DNA of 6,946 bases from Synergistales bacterium (lineage in GTDB: Bacteria; Synergistota; Synergistia; Synergistales; Thermovirgaceae), in the NCBI GenBank assembly GCA_018434645.1, contig JAHDOX010000006.1, positions 1-6,946 of the forward strand, given 5' to 3'. Positions 1-6,295 of this stretch are shown in pieces. The position numbers and the translations under genes were made by a program. The notes beneath the pieces were generated by a model that saw nothing but the letters and a program-made list of their open reading frames with translations, was not told the origin of the DNA and made no database searches. Positions within the stretch are counted from its first letter, which is position 1; each line of letters starts with the position of its first letter.

Positions 1-764
1 TGATCCCCACAACCGCCGGTACGGGCTCCGAGGTCACCTTTACCTCCGTTCTCATAAGAAAAAGCGACGGCTTCAAGGGCGGTATAAATGACGAAAAGCT
101 CTTTCCCGACTATAGCATTCTGGACCCCGAACTGACCGTCACCATGCCGCCGCGGGTTACGGCCGCCACGGGTATGGATGCTTTGATCCACGCCCTTGAA
201 GCCTATGTCGGCCGCCAGGCTTCTCCTTTCAGCGACATGTTCGCCGAAGAAGCGCTGGTCCGTATCGGCCGATGGATAAGGGTCGCCGTTAAAAACGGGC
301 GCGACATCGAGGCAAGGAGCGAAATGATGCTGGCCGCCCTTTACGGCGGCATAGCCCTCGCCAATGCCGGTGTCGGAGCCTGTCACGCCCTTTCCTACCC
401 CCTTGGCGCCGTATATGGTGTTGGCCATGGGGTGGGAAACGCGCTTTTGATACCCTACGTGGCGCGGTACAATTGTCAGGCCGCTCCAGAGCGGTACGCC
501 GACGCGGCGGAACTTCTCGGGTATTCACAAGACGAGAGCGACCCGCTTTTTGAACGGGCAGAGCTTTGCGCCGACGTTCTGGAGGAACTGGTTTTCGACC
601 TGGAGCTTCCGGCCACCCTCGAGGATCTCGATGTCGGAATCACGCCGGAAAGTCTGGAAGGTCTCGCGGAAAGAGCGATGGCCGTTTCAAGGCCGATGGA
701 GAACAATCCCAGAGAGATGAAAACAGAGGATTGCGTGAACATTTACAAGGAGGCGATGGCGTAA
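1..764 (+). CDS. Iron-containing (group III) alcohol dehydrogenase, 5'-truncated; probable KdnB-type Kdo C8 dehydrogenase
   Basis: The gene runs in from the left edge. Its reading frame starts at base 3 and gives 253 residues before TAA. Visible family marks are the GTGSE motif near the left edge (bases 24-38), the metal ligands Asp (177-179) and His (189-191) in G-M-D-x3-H, and two further ligand histidines at 384-386 and 426-428. The C-terminal helical domain is complete. About 130-140 N-terminal residues, including the GGGS nucleotide-binding motif, lie outside the window, judging from the usual length of about 385. The family oxidises or reduces alcohols and aldehydes with NAD(P) and a divalent metal. 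The position four residues after the third metal ligand is Tyr (396-398), where E. coli FucO has a catalytic His; this variant occurs in the family. Its stop codon overlaps the start of a KdnA-like aminotransferase, so I infer oxidation of the Kdo C8 hydroxyl to an aldehyde. The family call is firm, the substrate is inferred. A general alcohol dehydrogenase remains possible. Confidence 0.85.
   Translation, partial: IPTTAGTGSEVTFTSVLIRKSDGFKGGINDEKLFPDYSILDPELTVTMPPRVTAATGMDALIHALEAYVGRQASPFSDMFAEEALVRIGRWIRVAVKNGRDIEARSEMMLAALYGGIALANAGVGACHALSYPLGAVYGVGHGVGNALLIPYVARYNCQAAPERYADAAELLGYSQDESDPLFERAELCADVLEELVFDLELPATLEDLDVGITPESLEGLAERAMAVSRPMENNPREMKTEDCVNIYKEAMA
747..753 (+). promoter_or_regulatory. 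Shine-Dalgarno site of the KdnA-like gene
   Basis: AAGGAGG lies inside the last codons of the dehydrogenase gene, 10 bases before ATG 764. It fixes the start at 764 rather than the in-frame ATG at 566, which would put 66 non-family residues in front of the protein. TAATG makes the stop and start share one base, which suggests translational coupling of the two enzymes. Confidence 0.8.
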
Positions 765-1969
765 TGCCCGGTTTCGAGCTTTTCGATCAGAGGGAAATCG
801 ATGCGGTTACCGATGTATTGAAAAGGAAGATGGTCCACAGGTACTCCTTCCAGGATAAAAGAGGCGGCATTTACCGTGTGGCCGAGTTCGAACGTGCCGT
901 GGCCGACAAGATGGGGGCGAAATATTGCCAGGCCGTAAGCAGCGGCTCGGCGGCCCTTTACGTGGCTATGCGGGCTTCCGGGATAGGGCCCGGAGACGAG
1001 ATCATAACCTCCGCTTTCACCTTTATCGCCAGCGTGGAGGCGATACTGGAGTGCGGGGCGGTGCCGGTCCTGGCGGAGATAGACGAAAGCCTCAACCTCG
1101 ACCCCGGTTCGGCGGAAGAACTGATAACAGACAAGACGAAGGCAATAATGCCTGTCCACATGTTTGGGGCCTCTGCCGACATGGACACTTTCAGGGAAAT
1201 TTGCGACGAATACGGGTTGCTTTTGTTCGAGGATTCCTGCCAGGCCATGGGCGCGACCTACAAGGGCAGCCCCGTTGGAACGCTCGGCGATTGGGGAACT
1301 TACAGCCTGGACCCCTACAAGCTTTTGACCGTTGGCGAAGGCGGACTGATAGTGACCGATGACGAAGAACTTTACGACAGGGCGCGCTATTATCACGATC
1401 ACGGGCACATCCACGACATGGATATTCCCAGGGGCGCAGAGGGCAAGGCCTGTCTCGGATTTAATTTCAGGATGAGCGAAATCCAGGGGGCACTCGGGCT
1501 GGTGCAGCTCGAAAAGCTGGACGGAGCCATAGGTCAGCTCAAGGCCAACAAAAAAAAGATACTCGAAGGCTTCAAGATCCCCGAGGACGTAGAGCTCAGG
1601 GACCTGCCGGACCGCGGGGGGGAAATAGCCACCCAGCTTGTCTTCTTGATGCCCGACGCCGAAAGCGCCAGGGACTTCCAGAAGGCCTCGGGCGAAGCCG
1701 GAGAAGCTTGCGGCATCCTTTCGGGCAACACGTGGCACTATGCCCGCCACTGGAAAACGCTTCGGGAAGGAGCCTGTTACAGCAGGATCCGCTGCCCCTT
1801 CGACTGTCCCTTTGCCGGTGAATTACCCTCCTATAGGCCTTTGGAATGGGCGAGGACCCATGAGATCCTCGACCGTGCCGTGGTGTACGGAATGGATATC
1901 TTCATGGACGACGCCAGGATCGAGCGGATGCAAAAGGCTGTCAGGGCTGGCTTCAAGGCGGCGCTTTAG
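764..1969 (+). CDS. kdnA: PLP-dependent sugar aminotransferase, KdnA-like (Kdo8N synthesis)
   Basis: This 401-residue protein belongs to the DegT/DnrJ/EryC1/StrS fold type I family, whose usual length is 370-400. It has GSAAL at 61-65, the S-A-F-T-F stretch at 83-87, the cofactor-ring Asp157 in E-D-S-C-Q, the Schiff-base Lys186 in Y-K-L-L-T followed by GEGG (191-194), and N-F-R-M-S-E at 234-239. Three features match what I remember of Shewanella KdnA: the N-terminus MPGFELF, the loop H-D-H-G-H (211-215), and N-T-W-H-Y-x3-W-K (322-331). KdnA transfers an amino group, reportedly from glutamate, to the C8 aldehyde made from Kdo by the dehydrogenase KdnB. The product Kdo8N is then activated with CTP. 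This fits the dehydrogenase upstream and core glycosyltransferases downstream. Cys338, Cys344 and Cys348 near the C-terminus are not a family hallmark. Another sugar aminotransferase specificity, such as perosamine type, is the main alternative. The enzyme is expected in the cytoplasm. Confidence 0.8.
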   Translation: MPGFELFDQREIDAVTDVLKRKMVHRYSFQDKRGGIYRVAEFERAVADKMGAKYCQAVSSGSAALYVAMRASGIGPGDEIITSAFTFIASVEAILECGAVPVLAEIDESLNLDPGSAEELITDKTKAIMPVHMFGASADMDTFREICDEYGLLLFEDSCQAMGATYKGSPVGTLGDWGTYSLDPYKLLTVGEGGLIVTDDEELYDRARYYHDHGHIHDMDIPRGAEGKACLGFNFRMSEIQGALGLVQLEKLDGAIGQLKANKKKILEGFKIPEDVELRDLPDRGGEIATQLVFLMPDAESARDFQKASGEAGEACGILSGNTWHYARHWKTLREGACYSRIRCPFDCPFAGELPSYRPLEWARTHEILDRAVVYGMDIFMDDARIERMQKAVRAGFKAAL

Positions 1970-1974
1970 GTAAA

Positions 1975-3171
1975 ATGAAGGAAAAACGCGGCGGGGCGCA
2001 TGGGGACAAAAAAGAGATCGCCGGTCCCGCCGCAATTTTTGTTTTGTCCGACGGCATCAGGGGGCATGAAAACCAGTCCCTGGGGATTGCCTCGTGGCTT
2101 TCGGACTCAGGGGCCCGGGTAGAGCTCCTGAGGGTGCCTCAATCACGAGGTTTAACTCGCCTTTGGCGCCTCAGGGGTTCCTCCAGGCGGCTCCTTTCGG
2201 GCAGCGTGGAAACTTGCCGTCGCTGGCTCGAAAAAAACGGCGGATCGGGCCTCGTTGAAAATGTAACAAAGCTGATGCACAAGTCGGGCACCCCACCGGA
2301 AAAAACCCTTTTTCTTTCCGCCGGCAGCTCCGCAGCACCCTACTGCCTCGCCCTGGCCCGGTTTATGAAAGCCAAATGCTGTACCGTGATGACGCCTTCC
2401 GTCCTGGGGACTGACCCCTTCGATTTTGCCGTTGTCCCTTCTCACGATAAGCCCAAAGGGTCGGAAAACGTCTATGTCACCCTCGGTGCTCCAAACATGA
2501 TTCGTCCACAATTGCTGGAAGAAGAAAGGGAAAAACTCACCCGGCGTTTTCCTCCGTTGCGGCAAAAAAGATGGGGTATCCTTGTCGGCGGCGACGACAA
2601 AAATTATCATATCGGGCCGGAATGGGTCGCTTTGTTTATGAAAAAAATTTTAAAAGCAGCAAGCGAGACCGGGGCCGACCTTTACGTGACGACGTCCAGG
2701 AGGACGCTCACGGAAACCGAAGAAGCCCTGCATAAAGCAGCTGGAGGAGAGGCTGCCGTCCGCATGCTCCTTCTGGCTTCAAAAGACGAGTGGAACCCTG
2801 TTCCGGGGATGCTCGGCCTCTGCAATCGCATCCTCTGCACCGAGGACTCGGTGTCCATGATCTCCGAGGCGGCAACGGCAGGACACAGGCCGGTGGTCCT
2901 CAGGGTGGACAGGAAAAAGTCGCTGCCGGCTTGTTTTGGGAAACTCGTCTTTTTTTTATCATCGAAAGGGTTCGTCGGCGAAAACCGCCTCGTTGGCGCG
3001 CCGAAGTTCGAGATGATGATAAAATCCTTCGAGGAGCGGGGCCTTTGCCTTTACCTTGAAGATATGGAAGGTTTGAAGGAAGCCCTGGTGGATGATGGAA
3101 GCCGCACGGATGGTGATTTCAACGAAGCCCGCAGGGCGGCGGAGTGGATACTGAAAAGGTGGGACCGGTAA
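1975..3171 (+). CDS. ELM1/GtrOC1 family (DUF1022) putative glycosyltransferase
   Basis: This 398-residue protein has a full set of ELM1-family motifs: DGIRGHENQS (26-35), P-S-H-D (155-158), a T-x-G-A segment (169-172), V-G-G with a nearby Tyr (204-211), TTSRRT (239-244) and TEDSVSMISEA (289-299). The family is named for a plant mitochondrial fission factor. Its bacterial members sit in LPS or outer-core loci, including GtrOC1 of Acinetobacter, and have a GT-B-like two-domain plan. Donor and acceptor are not established. Residues 1-17 are lysine-rich and outside the domain, but no other in-frame start exists before the first motif, so ATG 1975 is kept. There is no strong ribosome-binding site. 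It starts 5 bases after the kdnA-like stop, which suggests reinitiation by ribosomes from upstream. I see no signal peptide or membrane segment, so a cytoplasmic enzyme at the inner membrane is likely. Its place directly after the Kdo-modifying pair suggests a role close to Kdo. Confidence 0.8.
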   Translation: MKEKRGGAHGDKKEIAGPAAIFVLSDGIRGHENQSLGIASWLSDSGARVELLRVPQSRGLTRLWRLRGSSRRLLSGSVETCRRWLEKNGGSGLVENVTKLMHKSGTPPEKTLFLSAGSSAAPYCLALARFMKAKCCTVMTPSVLGTDPFDFAVVPSHDKPKGSENVYVTLGAPNMIRPQLLEEEREKLTRRFPPLRQKRWGILVGGDDKNYHIGPEWVALFMKKILKAASETGADLYVTTSRRTLTETEEALHKAAGGEAAVRMLLLASKDEWNPVPGMLGLCNRILCTEDSVSMISEAATAGHRPVVLRVDRKKSLPACFGKLVFFLSSKGFVGENRLVGAPKFEMMIKSFEERGLCLYLEDMEGLKEALVDDGSRTDGDFNEARRAAEWILKRWDR

Positions 3172-3174
3172 CTC

Positions 3175-4191
3175 ATGAAGATAATGCAGATCCTGCCCGA
3201 ATTCGAAGAGGGCGGCGTTGAGCGTCATGTCCTCTGGCTTTCCAACGAGCTTGTGTCCAGGGGGCACGAAGTGACCGTCGTTTCGGCGGGGGGGAAGCTC
3301 GAAAATCAGCTGGATCCGGGGGTCAGACACCACAAACTTCCCGTCCACCTTAAAAATCCGGCTACGGCGGCATGGTGCGCCTTGAAGATAGCCCGCTTCG
3401 CCAGGCAGGATAAATATGACTTGCTGCACGCCCACTCACGTGTTCCCGCGTGGATAAGTTACTGGTGTTCCTCGATCGTGAAAGTACCCTATGTCGTGAC
3501 GGTGCATACTTGTTTCGGTAACAGGTCGAGGTGGTTATATCTTCCCTACAGAAAAGCGAAGGCGAATATAAGTGTCTCCTCTTCGGTTAAGGACAGCATG
3601 GGGAGTATCGTTTCTTCCAATAATTTAGTTATAAAAAACGGTATAAAAGCTCCCCCTGACACTTGGAACAAGAGGAGGCATGACATTGTCCGGTTCCTTT
3701 TTATCGGAAGGCTCTCTCCGGTAAAGGGCATACAGGATATATTTTCAGCCTTTTCAAGGATCAAGACGGAAAAATGGCGTCTGGATGTGCTGGGCGACGG
3801 TCCACTGATGGAAAGCCTTAAAACAGATGCGCAAAATGAGCCCTTGAAGGGAAGGGTTTTTTTACACGGTTTTTGCGAAAACACGGAAAAGTGGCTGAAG
3901 GAATGCGACTGTTTTCTTTTCCCCTCGTATTACGAGGGGATGCCTCTTACGCTTGCCGAGGTTGTCTTAATGCGAGTCCCCTTTATCGTTTCAGACATTC
4001 CCGAAGTAAAAGAACTGACTTCGGGAGAGGGCGTCCACCTCCCTCCCGGCGACGTCGATTCTTGGGCCGACGCCATCGGGAGGGTCGTAGGTGGTACGAT
4101 GGAACTCAAGATCCCGTCGGCAAGTTCGGTGCCGACCATTGAGGAGATGGTCGACAAGACATTGGAAGTATATGCATCGGTCCTGACGTAA
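3175..4191 (+). CDS. GT4-family glycosyltransferase (LPS core)
   Basis: A complete 338-residue GT-B enzyme of the GT4 (RfaG/PimA-like) group. The N-terminal domain shows G-G-V-E-R (13-17) and H-A-H-S-R (85-89). The C-terminal donor domain shows G-R-L-S-P-V-K-G (178-185), with the phosphate-binding Arg179 and Lys184, then G-D-G-P (207-210) and the EX7E motif Glu254/Glu262. Family members are retaining enzymes that use nucleotide-activated sugars, and the sugar cannot be read from sequence. The start lies 3 bases after the previous stop, with a modest AAGGTGG at 3156-3162 upstream. At 338 residues it is slightly shorter than the common 360-380, though all motifs are present. The middle of the gene is clearly AT-richer than the aminotransferase gene (45% versus 57% GC in 360-base blocks), which may mark a different origin. 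A core hexosyl- or hexosaminyltransferase is the most likely role. Confidence 0.85.
   Translation: MKIMQILPEFEEGGVERHVLWLSNELVSRGHEVTVVSAGGKLENQLDPGVRHHKLPVHLKNPATAAWCALKIARFARQDKYDLLHAHSRVPAWISYWCSSIVKVPYVVTVHTCFGNRSRWLYLPYRKAKANISVSSSVKDSMGSIVSSNNLVIKNGIKAPPDTWNKRRHDIVRFLFIGRLSPVKGIQDIFSAFSRIKTEKWRLDVLGDGPLMESLKTDAQNEPLKGRVFLHGFCENTEKWLKECDCFLFPSYYEGMPLTLAEVVLMRVPFIVSDIPEVKELTSGEGVHLPPGDVDSWADAIGRVVGGTMELKIPSASSVPTIEEMVDKTLEVYASVLT
3921..3939. repeat. Perfect 19-base palindrome inside the GT4 coding region
   Basis: CCCCTCGTA (3921-3929) and TACGAGGGG (3931-3939) are exact reverse complements around a single T at 3930. The stretch encodes the P-S-Y-Y-E-G segment that starts the catalytic EX7E motif. 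In RNA it could form a strong seven-pair stem with a five-base loop. No U-tract follows on either strand, so it is not a rho-independent terminator. Codon choice may explain it by chance. Confidence 0.7.
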
Positions 4192-4197
4192 AAGGAG
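4191..4197 (+). promoter_or_regulatory. Shine-Dalgarno site supporting a GTG start
   Basis: AAAGGAG begins on the last base of the upstream stop codon and ends 11 bases before GTG 4209. It supports GTG as the start of the first GT9 gene, because the next in-frame ATG falls inside the conserved S-A-M-G-D motif and would cut the domain. Confidence 0.65.
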
Positions 4198-4208
4198 AGC
4201 AGGCAGGC

Positions 4209-5183
4209 GTGAAGGATCACCTTGAAATATCGTTTTCGGGAACGGAAAGAATACTTCTGAACAGACACAGCGCGATGGGGGATGTGCTTAAAGCTTTTCC
4301 TTTCGCGAAGGCTTTCAAGGAAACCTGGCCTCGTTGCAAATTGACGTGGTTCGTCTGTCAACCCTGGGATGAGCTTGTGAGACCCCAGCCGTTTGTAGAT
4401 GACGTCATAGTATGGGAACAGCGAGCCCGCAACAGGGATTTCCTGAAAGCCATTCTGGAAGTGAGAAAGCGCCGTTTCGACGTACTGGTGTGCCTGCAGG
4501 GAACGGACAGGGGAGCCCTTCTTTCGTTGCTTTCAGGCATACCCGTGAGGATAGGCGGACACCGGTGGGCGAATTTCGCGTACACAAATGTCTCGGGCGA
4601 TCCCGCCCATGTGCTGGGTGTGGATATGGAAAAATGTGAGAGACCTTTTTTTTACGTTCCAGAAGCTTCCCGGGAGTTCGCAAAAAGACGCCTGGAAGGT
4701 TTTCCTCGTCCGTGTTTGGCCGCCGTAATCGGAGCCAGCAAGAAAGTCAAAAGATGGCCTGTCGCTTCATGGATCGAGCTCGCAAGACTACTCAAACGGC
4801 ACGGGTGGACTATTGTACTGATCGGTCAAGGCAGGGATGAGGAAGAAATGGCAAAGGAGATCGTTACCGTTTCCTCCGGGTCGAATATCGTGAATATGGT
4901 GGGAAAGACAAGCCTGCTGGAGACGTCTGCCTTGATTGACGCATGCGACGTCGCTTTGGGAGGAGACACGGGTCTTCTCCATATGGCCTATATTATGGAT
5001 GTTCCCGCGGTGGGACTTTTCGGCCCGACGCTCCCCGAGCGGGTGGGGCTCGCCGGGCTGGACAAGTATTTCATTGCCTCTTGCAGTGAGGCAGGTTGCG
5101 AGCGGTGGGACTGTCCAAAAAAAGAATGCCTTGGACTTATCGATCCGAAAAGAGTCTCGGAGGTCTTGTCGGATCTTGTTTGA
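4209..5183 (+). CDS. GT9-family heptosyltransferase, WaaC-like N-terminus
   Basis: This 324-residue protein, with a GTG start, is a GT9 (ADP-heptose:LPS heptosyltransferase) family member of normal length. The N-terminal S-A-M-G-D-V-L (21-27) closely resembles heptosyltransferase I, with Asp25 at the position of its catalytic Asp. The donor domain has K-K-V-K-R-W-P (178-184), G-G-D-T-G-L-L-H (251-258) with Asp253 and His258, and F-G-P-T-x-P-E-R (271-278). Four cysteines near the C-terminus, at 292, 297, 302 and 307, are evenly spaced by four residues, unlike the usual GT9 pattern seen in the next gene. I infer transfer of a heptose, probably the first one, from ADP-heptose onto the Kdo or Kdo8N region at the cytoplasmic face of the inner membrane. 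A different sugar donor is possible because GT9 also includes non-heptose enzymes. It follows the GT4 gene by 17 bases. Confidence 0.82.
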   Translation: MKDHLEISFSGTERILLNRHSAMGDVLKAFPFAKAFKETWPRCKLTWFVCQPWDELVRPQPFVDDVIVWEQRARNRDFLKAILEVRKRRFDVLVCLQGTDRGALLSLLSGIPVRIGGHRWANFAYTNVSGDPAHVLGVDMEKCERPFFYVPEASREFAKRRLEGFPRPCLAAVIGASKKVKRWPVASWIELARLLKRHGWTIVLIGQGRDEEEMAKEIVTVSSGSNIVNMVGKTSLLETSALIDACDVALGGDTGLLHMAYIMDVPAVGLFGPTLPERVGLAGLDKYFIASCSEAGCERWDCPKKECLGLIDPKRVSEVLSDLV

Positions 5184-5184
5184 A

Positions 5185-5204
5185 TTTTGCCGGAAGCGGC
5201 AGAA
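5185..5204 (+). other. Short intercistronic hairpin between the two GT9 genes
   Basis: The only sizeable gap in the window (5184-5257) begins with a possible eight-pair stem. The arms are TTTTGCCG (5185-5192) and CGGCAGAA (5197-5204) around the loop GAAG, with one G-U pair. No T-tract follows on either strand, so it does not look like an intrinsic terminator. It could protect or separate message segments, or be chance. Confidence 0.35.
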
Positions 5205-5243
5205 AATAACCGCAGAAACCGGAACGTTGTCGGTCTTTTAACC

Positions 5244-5251
5244 GGAAGAGG
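5244..5251 (+). promoter_or_regulatory. Shine-Dalgarno site of the second GT9 gene
   Basis: GGAAGAGG lies 6 bases before ATG 5258. With the 74-base gap upstream, this gene appears to have its own translation initiation rather than depending on coupling. Confidence 0.6.
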
Positions 5252-5257
5252 TGCACG

Positions 5258-6295
5258 ATGAAAATCGACCCGAAGAAAATTCAAAAGGTCGCCGTCATTG
5301 GGCTTTCCTGCCTCGGCGACATGCTGCTCGCCTCGGCGGCCCTGTGGAACCTCAGGCGGTTTCTTCCAGAGGCCGGGTTCGTCCTCTGGGTCGGCCCTGT
5401 TTCGAGGGTCGTTGTGGATAAAGACCCGCTCTGGGACGAGGTGAGGACCTACGACAGGTCGAAAGAATACAAGGGCCTGGCGGGCAGGCTGAAGATAATA
5501 AGGGAACTGAGAAAAGAAAAGTTCGACCTCGTGATAGATCTGAGGTCGTCCCTTCTGCCGCTTTTTTCCGGGTGCCGTTACAAACCCCTTTGGGGAGCGC
5601 GGGAGGTTTTACTCCCCAAGAGGATGCACGAGGCGGAGCGAAATATCTATGCCATGTCGACCTTGGGGGTTCCCGTTTTCAGCAGACAACTCCGCTTTCA
5701 CGTTCCACGGGACGACCGGCTCGAGGCTTCCAGGATATTGCAGGAACGCGCGGCAGGCCGGACGTTCGTGATGATGAATCCCGGAAGCCGCAACCCTAAA
5801 AAGAGGCTCCCCCATAAATTGTGTGTAGAACTCGGCAAAAGGCTCATAAAAGAGCACAGTGCCGTGGTGGGGCTCATGGGCTACGCGCCGGAAGAGGAAG
5901 CGGCTGCGAAGGCCATCGCGGCCGAGCTTGGAACCGATGTGATCGACCTTTCCGGAAAACAAAGGCTTTCTTTGACCGCCGCGTACATGGAACGGGCCGG
6001 GCTTTTCGTTACGGGAGACACGGCGGCCCTGCACGTCGCGAGCGCCCTCGGGACACCCACGGCCGGCGTCTATGGGCCCTCCCGCCCCGACCGCTACGGA
6101 CCCTGGGGGAACCGTCACAGGGTGGTTTTGGCTCCTTTTGACTGCGCTCCCTGCAATGACAAAGGATGCGTAAAAGGAGAAGATTTCCGCTGCCTCGAGC
6201 ACGTCGATACCGGAAGCCTGTACGAAGCCTGCACGGAACTGTTGATTCGGGCGAATACAAAGGAGACGGCCGATGAAAATACTCCATTACGTTGA
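5258..6295 (+). CDS. GT9-family heptosyltransferase, WaaF-like
   Basis: This 345-residue GT9 enzyme has L-x-C-L-G-D-M-L-L (16-24) with the predicted catalytic Asp21, then N-P-G-S-R-N-P-K-K-R-L-P (174-185), the donor-site G-D-T-A-A-L-H (253-259), and Y-G-P-S-R-P-D-R (272-279). A cysteine cluster of the form C-x2-C-x4-C-x7-C spans 296-312, the arrangement common in heptosyltransferase II-like proteins. Its role there is not settled, and metal binding is only a suggestion. The length matches heptosyltransferase II. I infer addition of a second heptose after the preceding GT9 enzyme has acted, although the donor could be another nucleotide sugar. The last eight codons overlap the next gene by 23 bases, and the extreme C-terminal tail is polar and probably not part of the fold. 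Two divergent GT9 paralogues side by side are typical of core loci. Confidence 0.82.
   Translation: MKIDPKKIQKVAVIGLSCLGDMLLASAALWNLRRFLPEAGFVLWVGPVSRVVVDKDPLWDEVRTYDRSKEYKGLAGRLKIIRELRKEKFDLVIDLRSSLLPLFSGCRYKPLWGAREVLLPKRMHEAERNIYAMSTLGVPVFSRQLRFHVPRDDRLEASRILQERAAGRTFVMMNPGSRNPKKRLPHKLCVELGKRLIKEHSAVVGLMGYAPEEEAAAKAIAAELGTDVIDLSGKQRLSLTAAYMERAGLFVTGDTAALHVASALGTPTAGVYGPSRPDRYGPWGNRHRVVLAPFDCAPCNDKGCVKGEDFRCLEHVDTGSLYEACTELLIRANTKETADENTPLR
6259..6265 (+). promoter_or_regulatory. Shine-Dalgarno site of the second GT4 gene
   Basis: AAAGGAG within the end of the GT9 gene is 7 bases before ATG 6273. The match and spacing are good enough to accept the 23-base gene overlap and to set the start of the last gene. 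Confidence 0.7.

Noticed and set aside
566..763. 66-codon N-terminal extension of the aminotransferase from the in-frame ATG at 566
   Set aside because: It overlaps the conserved end of the dehydrogenase gene in another frame, its residues are Arg/Gly/Ser-rich and not family-like, and a strong ribosome-binding site precedes ATG 764.
743..1750. 335-codon open frame on the minus strand, opposite the aminotransferase gene
   Set aside because: It mirrors the strong codon structure of the + strand gene, its translation shows no family I recognise, and the + strand protein has all catalytic motifs.
1..1969. Phosphonate or diol metabolism as an explanation for the Fe-ADH plus aminotransferase pair
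   Set aside because: No phosphonate or diol genes are nearby, the aminotransferase is of the sugar type with KdnA-like elements, and everything downstream is glycosyltransferases.
5185..5204. Rho-independent terminator between the GT9 genes
   Set aside because: The hairpin is not followed by a T-tract on either strand, and the genes on both sides share one direction and pathway.
5180..5208. Possible promoter in the gap (TTGAAT with an AT-rich -10 region)
   Set aside because: The -10 candidate AAAATA at the proper spacing matches the consensus in only two positions.
5609..6202. 197-codon minus-strand frame opposite the second GT9 gene
   Set aside because: A shadow of a well-supported GT9 gene with no recognisable domain.
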